Positions 41,674 through 51,336 of a stretch of DNA of 64,000 nt are shown piece after piece. Position numbers and translations under genes: made by a program. How positions within the stretch are numbered: the stretch's first letter is position 1; the number at the start of each line of letters is the position of its first letter. The notes beneath the pieces were generated by a model. The model was not told where the DNA came from. It searched no databases and saw only the letters and a list, made by a program, of their open reading frames with translations. Origin of the DNA: Velocimicrobium porci (GTDB taxonomy: Bacteria > Bacillota > Clostridia > Lachnospirales > Lachnospiraceae); contig NZ_VUMT01000005.1 in NCBI RefSeq assembly GCF_009696045.1, forward strand, positions 1-64,000, read 5' to 3'.

Positions 41674-42118
41674 TTTTGAAATCGACTTAAGCGGATTAGA
41701 AGAGTTGAAAGATGATTTGCAAAAAGCGGTAAAGGCATATCCCGATAAGGCACAAGAAACCTTAGAAGTACTAGGGAAACAATTCAAAAAAGATACAATA
41801 AAAGAAACGTATAAAGCAGTAAATAAAAAAAGTGGAAATCTTGTAAAGGGATATAAAGTTGAAAAAGTTCATGGATATGGAATGGGTATGGAAGTGGATT
41901 TTTATGCAAAAGCTCCGCATTTTCATTTGATAGAAAATGGGCATGAAATTATTCTTCCGAAAACGAGAAAAGGCAAGAGTAGAAAAAACGGAGGAAAAAA
42001 TAAAGGATTTGTTCCAGGAAGACTTATCGTAAAAAAAGTAAGAGGAGATTATAAAGAAATTGTTCCAGAAAAAATGAAAAAGATGGTAGATGAAATATTA
42101 GAGGAGTGCAATTTGTGA
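41666..42118 (+). CDS. HK97 gp10-like neck/tail-completion protein
   Basis: 150 residues. SGLEELKDDLQKAVKAYPDKAQETLEVLGKQFKKD at the N terminus and a lysine-rich loop (KTRKGKSRKNGGKNKGF) precede a typical gp10 end. The APHFHLIENGHEI motif is common in this family. It acts at the head-tail joint. Confidence 0.85.
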   Translation: MADFEIDLSGLEELKDDLQKAVKAYPDKAQETLEVLGKQFKKDTIKETYKAVNKKSGNLVKGYKVEKVHGYGMGMEVDFYAKAPHFHLIENGHEIILPKTRKGKSRKNGGKNKGFVPGRLIVKKVRGDYKEIVPEKMKKMVDEILEECNL

Positions 42119-42585
42119 TAAGCGAAATTGAATTAAAAAAGGCTATTTTGGATCTGCTCAAAACAAAGTATCCGCCAGAAAGCTATAAATATTATGGGAT
42201 TGAAGTTTCGGAAGGCTGTAAAAGACCTTCTTTTTTTGTTGATATGAGGCTGGAAAAAGAGCAGGATGCAACGGCAAATTTAATAAAAAAAGAGTATGCC
42301 GTATATATTACTTACTTTGCAGAAAAGGTAAATGAAACAGACAATCTAAAAAAAGTAGAAGAAATCCGTCAGTTATTGCGTTGTACAGATAATAAAAAAC
42401 GAAAACGCGACATGACAATCAAAGTAAAAGGACGTTATATAAAAATTGAAAATTACCATTATGGGTATACAGGAGAAGCGAACAATATTTTACAAATAAT
42501 GTTCGACTTCTCTTTTTTAGAATTTGAACCAGAGACAGAACGTGCCATGTTAATGCGTTCAGTAGAAATTACAGGAGGAGAGTGA
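42115..42585 (+). CDS. tail terminator-like protein (DUF6838)
   Basis: 156 residues. ISEIELKKAILDLLKTKYPPESYKYYGIEVSEGCKRPSFFV and YHYGYTGEANNILQIMFDFSF match the DUF6838 tail-terminator pattern. The GTG start at 42115 overlaps the preceding stop and has GAGGAG upstream. In contractile phages it caps the tube and sheath before joining the head. Confidence 0.75.
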   Translation: MISEIELKKAILDLLKTKYPPESYKYYGIEVSEGCKRPSFFVDMRLEKEQDATANLIKKEYAVYITYFAEKVNETDNLKKVEEIRQLLRCTDNKKRKRDMTIKVKGRYIKIENYHYGYTGEANNILQIMFDFSFLEFEPETERAMLMRSVEITGGE

Positions 42586-42589
42586 AAAA

Positions 42590-43666
42590 ATGGGAACAAT
42601 CGGGATGCCGGTCATTGACATTACTTTCGCACAAAAAGCGGTGAAAGAAACAAAAAAACAGGAGCAGGGAACGGTTGCACTGATATTAAGAGAGGAATTG
42701 AAAGAGGAACAGAAAAGGAATTTTGAGGTATTACCAGATGATGAGATAGAAAAGCTGAGCCTATCAGAAACGAATAAAGAACAAATCAAATTGGCATTAA
42801 TGGGAAACAACAAACGACCACAAAAAGCGATTTGTTACCTTATCGGAGCAGAAGAAGATTATACGGAAGCATTAAACTGGTTGGAGGTGCAACGTTTTCA
42901 GTATCTAGCTGTTCCAACAGTGGAAACAGATGGGAAAGCAAAAGTAATTGCAGATTGGATTGCAAAACAAAGAAAAAGAAAAAAAATATTTAAGGCAGTG
43001 CTTCCAAATTATGTGGCAGATAGCGAGTTCATTATCAACTACGCAACAGAAAAAGTGTATAAAAACGATGTAAGTTATACAACGGAACAGTATTGTGCCA
43101 GAATTGCAGGATTGCTGGCAGGAACTGACCTAAAAAGCTCCTGCACTTATGCAGTGTTAGAAGAATTAACAGACTGCACGAGCTTATCGGAAGAACAAAT
43201 GAACGAAGCAATCGGAGAAGGAAAATTAATCGTATATCATGATGGAGAGAAAGTAAAAGTTGTCAGGGGTGTAAATTCTTTGACAACAGAAACAGACACA
43301 AAAGGAAGACAATTTAAAAAAATAAAAATTGTAGAAGCAATGGATGCGATTACAGAATCAGTAAAAAAGACAATACAAGACAAATACATCGGGAAAATGC
43401 CAAACTCATTCGACAATAAATGTTTGCTGATTTCGGAAATACAAGATTACTATACAGAGCTTATGAAAGAGGAAATCATTGCACAAGCAAGTATTGAGAT
43501 TGACACCGAAGCAACCAAAAAATACCTAGAATCAATAAAAATTGATACGTCAGAAATGACGGAAGAAGAAATAAAAAAAGCAGAGACGGATGAAAAGGTA
43601 TTCTTAAAATCAAAAATTAAAATCTATGACGTAATGGAAGAAATAACATTACCAATAGAAGTGTAG
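42590..43666 (+). CDS. contractile tail sheath protein, XkdK-like
   Basis: 358 residues. VIDITFAQKAVKETKKQEQGTVALILRE at the N terminus and the C-terminal half (YCARIAGLLAGTDLKSSCTYAVLEEL, VRGVNSLTTET, IVEAMDAITESVKKTI) show the Myoviridae/PBSX sheath family. It identifies the particle as a contractile-tailed phage. Lys/Glu-rich linker near the C terminus. AGGAGAGTGAAAAA lies upstream. Confidence 0.9.
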   Translation: MGTIGMPVIDITFAQKAVKETKKQEQGTVALILREELKEEQKRNFEVLPDDEIEKLSLSETNKEQIKLALMGNNKRPQKAICYLIGAEEDYTEALNWLEVQRFQYLAVPTVETDGKAKVIADWIAKQRKRKKIFKAVLPNYVADSEFIINYATEKVYKNDVSYTTEQYCARIAGLLAGTDLKSSCTYAVLEELTDCTSLSEEQMNEAIGEGKLIVYHDGEKVKVVRGVNSLTTETDTKGRQFKKIKIVEAMDAITESVKKTIQDKYIGKMPNSFDNKCLLISEIQDYYTELMKEEIIAQASIEIDTEATKKYLESIKIDTSEMTEEEIKKAETDEKVFLKSKIKIYDVMEEITLPIEV

Positions 43667-43676
43667 GAGGAAAAAA

Positions 43677-44105
43677 ATGAAACACTATGAAGCGAGTCAA
43701 ACAATCAATGGTTCCAATGGAGAATTATGGATTGACAACGAATACATTGCACAAATCACAGGATTAGAAGCGAAAGTAACAGTAGAAAAAGCGGAAGTTG
43801 TACAGGTAGGAAAGCGTTCCAAAGGATATAAAAATATCGGAATGGAAGGAAAAGGGACAATCAAAATGAATAAAGTAGATTCTTTTTTCATTAAAAAATT
43901 ATCAGATGCGTTTAAAAAGGGGAAAACACCTACTTCCACCATTATTACTAAGCTAAGTGACCCAGACGCAGCGGGAACGGAACGAATTAAATTAACAGGC
44001 TGCACGTTTGACGAACTAACACTTGCAAACTGGGAAGCAAGAAAAATTGGAGAAGAATCCATTCCATTCTCATTTGAGGATTGGGAAATTATAGAAAGCA
44101 TCTAA
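43677..44105 (+). CDS. tail tube protein, XkdM-like
   Basis: 142 residues. INGSNGELWIDNEYIAQITGLEAKVTVEKAEV and GEESIPFSFEDWEII are typical of XkdM inner-tube proteins. It forms the tube inside the sheath and follows the sheath gene by 10 nt. Confidence 0.9.
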   Translation: MKHYEASQTINGSNGELWIDNEYIAQITGLEAKVTVEKAEVVQVGKRSKGYKNIGMEGKGTIKMNKVDSFFIKKLSDAFKKGKTPTSTIITKLSDPDAAGTERIKLTGCTFDELTLANWEARKIGEESIPFSFEDWEIIESI

Positions 44106-44141
44106 TAAAAATAATTACATATCGAGAAGGAGAGAAAAAGA

Positions 44142-44552
44142 ATGAATTTAGTTGAAAAGTTATTACAGGCAGATGTAAAAAAGGCAGAGGAATTAGAGCA
44201 GAAAACGATAAAATCAAAAAGACTAGCAAAAATTTTGGGCGAGTCCGATCCAGTAGAAATTACAATTCAAGAAATTCCGGCGAGAAGAATGAACAATCTT
44301 CTTGGGGAACAAATAGATAAAAAAGGAAACTTTGATATCGATAAGGCATTTGATGTAAAAGCGTTAACAATCGTAGAAGGGCTGGTAAATCCAAGTTTAA
44401 AAGATGAAAACATGTTAAAACATTTTGGTTGTGCAACACCAAAAGAATTAGCAATTAAACTATTCGGGAAGGAAATGAACATGATTTCTGATGAAATTTA
44501 TAATTTATCATCAGAGGACAATGAGGAAATGGAAGAAACAATAAAAAACTAA
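44142..44552 (+). CDS. tail assembly chaperone, XkdN-like (frame-0 product)
   Basis: 136 residues. EITIQEIPARRMNNLLGEQI and KALTIVEGLVNPSLKDENMLKHFGCATPKELAIKLF are XkdN-type features. The protein coats the tape measure before tube assembly. The last codons ATA AAA AAC TAA form a slippery site, and an open -1 frame continues for 59 more codons to 44728, giving a longer fusion of about 195 residues as in lambda gpG/gpGT. Confidence 0.9.
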   Translation: MNLVEKLLQADVKKAEELEQKTIKSKRLAKILGESDPVEITIQEIPARRMNNLLGEQIDKKGNFDIDKAFDVKALTIVEGLVNPSLKDENMLKHFGCATPKELAIKLFGKEMNMISDEIYNLSSEDNEEMEETIKN

Positions 44553-44728
44553 TTGAAACGGACGGGGAAGTACAGCTTATGTACTTCCTTTTCCGTTTCA
44601 AAAATATTCGTCCCATTGAGTATGCAAACATGGGACAAAACGAAAAAATGATTATGAAAATATTCATGATAAAGGAGCTAGAGGATAAGGAGAAAGAATA
44701 TAACAATGTCTTAGAGGGAGGGGAATGA
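44142..44728 (+). CDS. frameshift fusion of the tail assembly chaperone (gpGT-like)
   Basis: After slipping at 44543-44549, the -1 frame reads LIETDGEVQLMYFLFRFKNI, then RPIEYANMGQNEKMIMKIFMIKELEDKEKEYNNVLEGGE, ending at TGA 44726-44728. This frame has no ribosome site or start of its own at the right place. Its stop is 1 nt before the tape-measure GTG. The acidic helical tail fits a tape-measure-binding T domain. Confidence 0.85.
44543..44599 (+). promoter_or_regulatory. programmed -1 ribosomal frameshift signal
   Basis: The heptamer A AAA AAC (44543-44549) is in the correct frame and is followed at once by the frame-0 stop TAA. Five nt later a two-part hairpin begins: GAAACGG (44555-44561) with CCGTTTC (44593-44599), and GGAAGTAC (44566-44573) with GTACTTCC (44581-44588), around a 7-nt loop. 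Confidence 0.9.
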
Positions 44729-44729
44729 T

Positions 44730-47570
44730 GTGTCAAGAATCATAGACGCTACACTTCGATTCACAGACCAATTCTCTCGCCCGATGAATAACGCAATTGG
44801 CAAGCTAGAACGCAGTGGTAGGCAGATACAAAGGGTAGGGAAAGACGTTCAGAAAATAGGACGCAATATGCAAAAAGTGGGTTCTGCTCTTACAAAAAGT
44901 GTTACGATGCCAATTGTTGCCCTGGGTGTTGGAGCGGTCAAAACGGCAGCAGAATTTGAAAAAGGAATGTCGAAAGTACAAGCTATATCTGGTGCCACGG
45001 AAAAGCAAATAGAAAAACTTTCTGCAAAAGCCCAAGAAATGGGTGCGAAAACAAAGTTCTCAGCAAAAGAAAGTGCAGATGCCTTTTCCTATATGGCAAT
45101 GGCTGGGTGGAAAACAAAACAAATGCTTGGCGGAATTGAGGGTGTTATGTACTTAGCCGGTGCAAGTGGGGAAGATTTGGCAAAAACGAGTGATATTGTA
45201 ACAGATGCCATGACAGCATTCGGATTAGAAGCAGATAAAACATCCGAAGTTATGAAAAACGGGGTAGAGAAAGAAGTCAATAATACAGACCGCTTCGTTG
45301 ATGTATTAGCTCAAACTGCAAGACGAGCTAATACAGACGTTGGAATGATGGGAGAAACATTCAAATACGTTGCTCCAGTAGCCGGCTCATTAGGTTATTC
45401 GATAGAGGATACTGCTGTAGCCATTGGATTAATGGCGAATAGCGGAATCAAGGGAAGCCAAGCAGGAACACAGCTAAGGGCGGCTATGGTCAATCTAGTA
45501 AACCCAACAGACAAACAAAAAGCTATGATGGACAAGCTCGGCATCTCTATAGAAAAAAAGGGCGGAAAAATGAAGTCATTAATGGGCGTTATGAAAATGC
45601 TGAGAGATAAAATGGGAACGCTGTCAGATGCAGAAAAACAAGAAAATATTGAAACATTGTTGGGGAAGGCAGCGAAAGACTCTGCGAAAGAAGCAATTGC
45701 TGGAATGACAGAAGAAGAAATACGAAATAAGGCTGCATTGAGTGAAGGTTTGAAACTCATCAAAGATTATGATGAGGGGCAACTTAATAGTGCGTTAAGC
45801 AGCCAATATAAGAAAAAAGAACTGGCAAAAATGACCGAAGAGGAAAAACGAAATCTAGTTGCTATGAAACAAGGACAGATTGCAGTAGAAGGTCTGTCCA
45901 AAGCGGAGCAGGCAGGAGCAGCCGCTAGAATTATGGGAAAAGAAGCAATGTCTGGTTGGTTGGCTATTATCAATGCTTCGGATAAGGATTTTAAAAAACT
46001 TACAAAGGAAGTAAGAAACTCAAATGGTGCAGCCAAGGAAATGTATGACATTGCCAATAATAATCTTATCGGTCAATTAACTATACTAAAATCAACCGTA
46101 GAAGCCGTTGCTAGGTCTTTCGGGGAGAGGATGACGCCTCATGTGAAAAAAGCAGTGGAAAAATTGCAGGACTTGGCTGATAAGTTCAACAAGTTAAGCC
46201 CGAAACAGCAAGATCATATAATCAAGTTAGGATTAATGGCAGCGGCGGTAGGTCCGTCTATTTTCGCTTTTGGAAAACTGACAGATGGTGTCGGAAAGAG
46301 TATAGAAAAACTTGGAAAATTTGGAAGAAAACTTCCTGTAATATCAGGGAGAGCAAAAGAAGCTTCCCAGATTTTAAAAACAATCCATATTCCGGCACCG
46401 AAAGGGTTTGGTGTTTTAAGCAAAGGGATGAAAGGGATAGGAAAAGGAGTAAGTTTTTTACTATCTCCGCTTAAAAAAGCAGGAGCCGGAATAGTAACGT
46501 TTGTTGGAAAATCAAAGCTATTAAGTTTGCCGTTCAAAGCATTTAATAAAAGTTTTGGATTATTTGGGAAAATGACAATGAAATTATTTTCTCCACTTGC
46601 AAAATTAGGGGGCATGTTTGGAACAGTAGGAAAAGCTTTATTTACGTTTTTGGGTCCTACTGGTTCTGTGATTGCAGTCTTAGCGGCAATTGTAATAGGG
46701 GGAATATTGGTTTACAAGAACTGGGACAAATTAAAAAAGGCTGCAAAAAGTTTAGGACAAACCATAAAAAATGTTTTCTTAAATTCAGGGATTGATGTGG
46801 ATAAGCTAAAAGAACGAATCGCGGGAATGAAAGAGTCCGCATCAAAAATGTTTGGCAATATTGGAAAATCCGCAAAAAAAATGAAAAAAACATTACAACC
46901 AATACTGTCGTTTATAGGGCATACATTTGTGAACGGATTTAAGGTTGCGTTTTCTGCAATTATTGGTTATGCAAGTGGTTTGATTAATGGAATTATAGAG
47001 ATTGGTTCTGGAGTAATGAAAGCATTAGGAGGTATTACGGACTTCGTTTTAGGAGTTTTTACGGGAAACTGGAAAAAAGCATGGGGCGGAGTGAAAGACA
47101 TTTTCAAGGGTACATTTCAAGCACTGGTTGGATTGTGCAAAACACCGCTTAATGCGGTAATTGGACTTGTCAATGGAGCTATTAAAGGTATTAATAAGCT
47201 GGGAATTGATATTCCAGATTGGGTGCCGGGGCTTGGTGGAAAAAAATTGCATTTTGAAGTACCTACAATTCCAATGTTATACAAAGGAACATCGAACTGG
47301 CAGGGCGGTACCGCTATGATTCACGATAGGGGTGCAGAGATTGTAGACTTGCCAAAGGGTTCAAGAGTATACCCACACGACAAATCGTTAAGAATGGCAA
47401 GAGAGGAAGGAAGAAAGCAAGGCGGCTCTTCTATTTCAATTGCAAAATTAGCAGACACAATCGTGGTGAGAGAAGATGCAGATATAGACAGAATTGCTGA
47501 AAGAATTGTAAAGAGAATTCTTGAAGTATCAGACAATACAGGAGGTGTTACGATTGCAGATATGGCTTAA
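44730..47570 (+). CDS. tail tape measure protein
   Basis: 946 residues, TP901-type. N-terminal coiled coil, then the conserved block VGAVKTAAEFEKGMSKVQAISGATEKQ, AKTKFSAKESADAFSYMAMAGWKT and the repeat-rich helical middle. Hydrophobic, glycine-rich segments lie at about 645-665 and 745-790. It sets tail length and is ejected with DNA. The GTG start has GGGAGGGGAATGAT upstream. Its end overlaps the XkdP-like gene by 17 nt. Confidence 0.93.
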   Translation: MSRIIDATLRFTDQFSRPMNNAIGKLERSGRQIQRVGKDVQKIGRNMQKVGSALTKSVTMPIVALGVGAVKTAAEFEKGMSKVQAISGATEKQIEKLSAKAQEMGAKTKFSAKESADAFSYMAMAGWKTKQMLGGIEGVMYLAGASGEDLAKTSDIVTDAMTAFGLEADKTSEVMKNGVEKEVNNTDRFVDVLAQTARRANTDVGMMGETFKYVAPVAGSLGYSIEDTAVAIGLMANSGIKGSQAGTQLRAAMVNLVNPTDKQKAMMDKLGISIEKKGGKMKSLMGVMKMLRDKMGTLSDAEKQENIETLLGKAAKDSAKEAIAGMTEEEIRNKAALSEGLKLIKDYDEGQLNSALSSQYKKKELAKMTEEEKRNLVAMKQGQIAVEGLSKAEQAGAAARIMGKEAMSGWLAIINASDKDFKKLTKEVRNSNGAAKEMYDIANNNLIGQLTILKSTVEAVARSFGERMTPHVKKAVEKLQDLADKFNKLSPKQQDHIIKLGLMAAAVGPSIFAFGKLTDGVGKSIEKLGKFGRKLPVISGRAKEASQILKTIHIPAPKGFGVLSKGMKGIGKGVSFLLSPLKKAGAGIVTFVGKSKLLSLPFKAFNKSFGLFGKMTMKLFSPLAKLGGMFGTVGKALFTFLGPTGSVIAVLAAIVIGGILVYKNWDKLKKAAKSLGQTIKNVFLNSGIDVDKLKERIAGMKESASKMFGNIGKSAKKMKKTLQPILSFIGHTFVNGFKVAFSAIIGYASGLINGIIEIGSGVMKALGGITDFVLGVFTGNWKKAWGGVKDIFKGTFQALVGLCKTPLNAVIGLVNGAIKGINKLGIDIPDWVPGLGGKKLHFEVPTIPMLYKGTSNWQGGTAMIHDRGAEIVDLPKGSRVYPHDKSLRMAREEGRKQGGSSISIAKLADTIVVREDADIDRIAERIVKRILEVSDNTGGVTIADMA

Positions 47571-48195
47571 AAAGAACGGAAAAGGGTTTCGGTTTCCTGT
47601 TCTACCACAATCAATCGAAGTAACAAGTCCACAACACAATGAAACAATTACGACAACAGCAGGTGGGGAAAAAAATTTAATTGGAAAGAAAGGATTGCGA
47701 ACTTTAACGTTGCAATCCTTTTTTCCTGCCCAAAATTATTCCTTTTGCCAATATAAGGTAACAAAAAAGCCATGGGAATACATTAAAAAACTGGAATCAT
47801 GGAAAGGGAGCGTGCTAACAATTACGATTACAGGCACCAATATACATTTTCCATGCACAATCGAAAGCTTGGTTTACGGAGAAAACGACAGCTCAAAAGA
47901 CGTAAACTTTACAATTGAGCTAAAAGAATACAAACAAATAAAAGAAAAAGCAAAGAAAAAAGAAAAGAAAAGTAAAACAACAAAAAAAGTAACAACAAAT
48001 GAAGGAAAACGTCCATCAAAAGAAGTGAAAACAAAAACATATGTTGTGAAAAAAGGGGACTGCTTATGGAATATCGCAAAAAGAGAAACCGGAAAGAGTG
48101 ATAATTGGCGAGCGATTTACAATCAAAACAAACAAGTGATTGGAAGCAATCCGAACAAATTAAAAATCGGACAAAAGCTGGTGATTAAGATTTGA
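47554..48195 (+). CDS. LysM-containing tail protein, XkdP-like
   Basis: 213 residues. N-terminal baseplate-type domain (GFRFPVLPQSIEVTSPQHNETI, LTITITGTNIHFPCTIESLVYGEND), a Lys-rich linker and a C-terminal LysM domain (YVVKKGDCLWNIAKRETG ... KLKIGQKLVIKI). LysM binds peptidoglycan. The TTG at 47554 is 8 nt after AGGAGG; the TTG at 47521 is in frame but has no site. Confidence 0.85.
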   Translation: MQIWLKKNGKGFRFPVLPQSIEVTSPQHNETITTTAGGEKNLIGKKGLRTLTLQSFFPAQNYSFCQYKVTKKPWEYIKKLESWKGSVLTITITGTNIHFPCTIESLVYGENDSSKDVNFTIELKEYKQIKEKAKKKEKKSKTTKKVTTNEGKRPSKEVKTKTYVVKKGDCLWNIAKRETGKSDNWRAIYNQNKQVIGSNPNKLKIGQKLVIKI

Positions 48196-49586
48196 AAATA
48201 AAACTGGGAGAAACATGGATAACAGAATATGTCATGTCAGCAACATGGTCTGGCACAGATACACAATGCTCAAGGACATTAGAATTTTCTATTGCGAGCA
48301 ACCATCACGACAAAAACTTTAAAAATCTGAAAATAAAATTAGGTGATATTGTACGTCTGTATGTCGGGAATAAAAGAGTGTTTCTAGGTGAAATAACAAC
48401 AATAGAACGGACAGGCGAAAAAGGTTCAGCATCCATAAAAGCAATGGATTTCATGAATCACCTATTAAAAAGTAAGACAAGTCGAAATTTCCGTAATACA
48501 TCGGCAGAGAACATAACAAGATCTGTTTGCAAGGAAATAGGAATCAAAGTGGGGGATATTGAGAAAACAAAAATCAATATTCCTAAATTTTATCCACGAG
48601 AAGAGGCTTATTACAACATCATATTAGGAGCGTATAGGAAAGCCAGTAAACAGACCAAAAAGAAATATATGCCTACGATGGACGGGACAAGGTTATGCGT
48701 CATCGAAAAAGGAACAGAGAGTGGAGTGTTGCTGAGTCAAGATGAGAGCATCTTATCAAGTAGCTATAGCAAGACATTGGATTCCATGGTGAACCAAGTT
48801 GTTATTTTTGATGAAAAAGGGAAACGCACTGGAGTAATCAAAAAAGACGATTGGGTGAAAAAATATGGAATCTATCAAGAAACGATAACGAAGGAAAAAG
48901 GTGTCAATTCAAAAACAGCAGCAGAAGCACTGTTAAAAGGAATTGAACAAAGTGCCTCAATTGAAGCACTTGGAAATATAAAAGCTACTTCTGGAAAAAG
49001 TATAAAAATACGGGATAAGGGAACGGGGTTAACCGGGAGGTTCTGGATAACATCCGATACCCATACATGGGAAAACGGGATTCATAAAATGTCACTTGAA
49101 CTGGCATTTAAAAATGTGATGGAAAGTGTTTCGGTTAACACAGAAACGGAAGAACAGAAAAGTAGCTCAAACACAAAGACAGATAATGAAAAAATCAACA
49201 AAATCATTGAAACAGCAAAATCGTTTCAGGGAAAAGTGAAATATAAAATGGGGGCAAGTAACCCGGCTGGCGGTGTATCAGATTGCAGTGGTTTTACACA
49301 ATATGTCTACAAAACGGCGGCAGGAATCAACATCGGACGTACAACGAATGAACAGGTTAAAAAAGGCTCAAAAGTAGAAAAAGCAAACTTAAAAGCGGGC
49401 GATTTGGTCATGTTTAAAAATACTTACAATAGCGGTTATTCTTATGGGGTAAGCCATGTAGGAATTTATTTGGGTAATAATCAGTTCATTCATTGCAGCT
49501 CTGGTGCAGGAACAGTAACAATTAGCAATTTGGCAGGTAGTTATTATGTTCAACACTGGTTGATGGGAAGGAGAATTGCGAAATGA
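48192..49586 (+). CDS. XkdQ-like tail hub protein fused to NlpC/P60 peptidase
   Basis: 464 residues. The first ~320 are the XkdQ/gp44-like hub (TLEFSIASNHHDKNFKNLKIKLGDIVRLYV, AMDFMNHLLKSKTSRNF). The last ~125 form an NlpC/P60 domain with Cys in SDCSGFTQYVY, His in SHVGIYLG and the following HC, so it should cut peptidoglycan peptides during injection. PBSX XkdQ lacks this fusion. TTG start at 48192, overlapping XkdP by 4 nt. Confidence 0.88.
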   Translation: MKIKLGETWITEYVMSATWSGTDTQCSRTLEFSIASNHHDKNFKNLKIKLGDIVRLYVGNKRVFLGEITTIERTGEKGSASIKAMDFMNHLLKSKTSRNFRNTSAENITRSVCKEIGIKVGDIEKTKINIPKFYPREEAYYNIILGAYRKASKQTKKKYMPTMDGTRLCVIEKGTESGVLLSQDESILSSSYSKTLDSMVNQVVIFDEKGKRTGVIKKDDWVKKYGIYQETITKEKGVNSKTAAEALLKGIEQSASIEALGNIKATSGKSIKIRDKGTGLTGRFWITSDTHTWENGIHKMSLELAFKNVMESVSVNTETEEQKSSSNTKTDNEKINKIIETAKSFQGKVKYKMGASNPAGGVSDCSGFTQYVYKTAAGINIGRTTNEQVKKGSKVEKANLKAGDLVMFKNTYNSGYSYGVSHVGIYLGNNQFIHCSSGAGTVTISNLAGSYYVQHWLMGRRIAK

Positions 49587-49873
49587 CAGGATATGAAAAA
49601 TTAGTATTAATGATACGAGATTCGGCAAAAAAACAAAACAATGGATTACTACAAGGTGTAATGACTTCTTCCTCGTCCTGCAAGATTGGAGAGCAGGAAT
49701 ACCTACAAGACGACCTAGTGATTCCAGTAGAATATAAAAAGAAAATATGTTCGAGAGTTTTAATCGTAGATGGAGAAGATAGAAGTACATACATTGAACC
49801 ATTGAAAAAAGGAGACGTTGTATTCTTATACCCGATAACAGATACTGAATTTTTGATAGTTGGGAGGGAATGA
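49583..49873 (+). CDS. XkdR-like baseplate protein (DUF2577)
   Basis: 96 residues. LQGVMTSSSSCKIGEQEYLQDDLVIP and KKGDVVFLYPITDTEFLIVGRE match DUF2577/XkdR. A small baseplate-hub part. It overlaps its neighbours' ends, as is usual in this operon. Confidence 0.85.
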   Translation: MTGYEKLVLMIRDSAKKQNNGLLQGVMTSSSSCKIGEQEYLQDDLVIPVEYKKKICSRVLIVDGEDRSTYIEPLKKGDVVFLYPITDTEFLIVGRE

Positions 49874-49874
49874 T

Positions 49875-50285
49875 ATGTTTCCGTATGATATAGATGATAC
49901 AGAGGAAGAAACAGAAGAAATTGAAAAGGAAGATAGCGAACCAAAAGAGTACGAAATAGATTTCAAAACCGGACAATTAACTGGAAAAGTTGTAACAGGT
50001 TTGGAAGCAATCAAGACATGGGCATGGCTTGCATTACATACAGAGCGATATAGGTATCTTCAATATAGCTGGGATTATGGGAATGAGTTAGAAACATTAA
50101 TAGAAGAACATTCGTGTAATCAAGAATATATCAATGCAGAAGCAGAACGGCTTATAACGGAGTGCCTGTCGACCAATGAATATATAACAGGAATTGAAGA
50201 TGTGGAGTGTGATGTTATAGATGATAATGTCAGACTCCGTTTTCGTATTATTACAGATTATGGAGAGGGGGATATAGATGTTTGA
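49875..50285 (+). CDS. XkdS-like baseplate protein (DUF2634)
   Basis: 136 residues. An acidic N terminus is followed by IDFKTGQLTGKVVTGLEAIKTWAWLALHTERYRYLQYSWDYGNELETL, the DUF2634 pattern related to gp25-like wedge proteins. The start at 49875 has GGGAGGGAATGAT; the TTG at 49860 is in frame but less likely. Confidence 0.88.
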   Translation: MFPYDIDDTEEETEEIEKEDSEPKEYEIDFKTGQLTGKVVTGLEAIKTWAWLALHTERYRYLQYSWDYGNELETLIEEHSCNQEYINAEAERLITECLSTNEYITGIEDVECDVIDDNVRLRFRIITDYGEGDIDV

Positions 50286-51336
50286 AAATATGACATATGA
50301 AAATATTATGTCGGAAATGATGGATGATATGCCGGACGGAATCAACACACAAGAAGGAAGCCTAATTTACAATGCTTGTGCAAAACAAGCGTTGAAATTA
50401 GAAGAAGTCTATATTGCCCTAGAGTACATATATGAAAATCTAACACCGGAAACGATGGATGAAGAGCATCTTTTGTCTTATGCAAAAGAGCGAGGAATCA
50501 AAATAAAACAAGAAACAAATGCGGTTTTACAGGCAGATTTTGAACAGGAAATTGAAATAGGAACTAGATTCACACGAAATGATCTTGATTATATGGTTAT
50601 AGAGAATATAGAAGGATATTCGTATAAATTAAAATGTGATACCGCAGGAACAATAGGCAATACAATGTTTGGGGAATTGTCCCCCATTGACTATATTGAA
50701 AATTGGCAAGGCGGAAAAATAACAAAGTTATTGATTCCGGCTGAAAATGCAGAATCAATCGAAGAAATAAGGAAAAAAATCCTTAATTCTTATGATGTAA
50801 AAGATTTTGGCGGGAATCGTTCCCAATACATTAAGTTTTTTCATGATTTTGAGGGTGTAGGAGCAGTAAAAATAAAAAGAAGAGAAAAAGAAACAGGATA
50901 CATAACAGCGACTATTTTGGATGCGAATTATAACGTCCCTTCTCATGAATTGATTCAGAGAGTCCAGACAGCTATAGACCCAGAAGAAAATCACGGAGAA
51001 GGGGAAGGTTTTGCACCGATTGCACATTCGGTAATTGTGTATAGTGCAAAGGAAAAAAAGCTTAATATAAGAGCAAAAATTCAGTTTCAAGAAGAAACAG
51101 AAAAAGAAGGAATGAAAAGTTATATAGAAAGTGCGATAGATGGGTATTTAGGAGAAGTGAGGAAAGGGTGGGAAAATTCAGAAAAACTAACTGTACGAGT
51201 TTTCCAGATAATTGCATGTTTGGCAAAATTAGATGGAATCATGGATATAAATTCTGTTGAAATTAACGGAAGCAACGAAAATATAGAGCTAGAATGGAAC
51301 GAAGTTCCAACAAGGGGAGAGATTGATGTCATTTAA
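50278..51336 (+). CDS. baseplate J-like wedge protein, XkdT-like
   Basis: 352 residues. The N terminus (YENIMSEMMDDMPDGINTQEGSLIYNACAKQALKLEEVY) and the GGNRSQYIKFFHDFEGVGAVKIKRRE core are typical of gpJ/gp47-type wedge proteins. The C terminus holds the VKVRVFQIIACLAKLDGIMDIN-like region. Overlaps XkdS by 8 nt and XkdU by 11 nt. Confidence 0.9.
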   Translation: MFENMTYENIMSEMMDDMPDGINTQEGSLIYNACAKQALKLEEVYIALEYIYENLTPETMDEEHLLSYAKERGIKIKQETNAVLQADFEQEIEIGTRFTRNDLDYMVIENIEGYSYKLKCDTAGTIGNTMFGELSPIDYIENWQGGKITKLLIPAENAESIEEIRKKILNSYDVKDFGGNRSQYIKFFHDFEGVGAVKIKRREKETGYITATILDANYNVPSHELIQRVQTAIDPEENHGEGEGFAPIAHSVIVYSAKEKKLNIRAKIQFQEETEKEGMKSYIESAIDGYLGEVRKGWENSEKLTVRVFQIIACLAKLDGIMDINSVEINGSNENIELEWNEVPTRGEIDVI

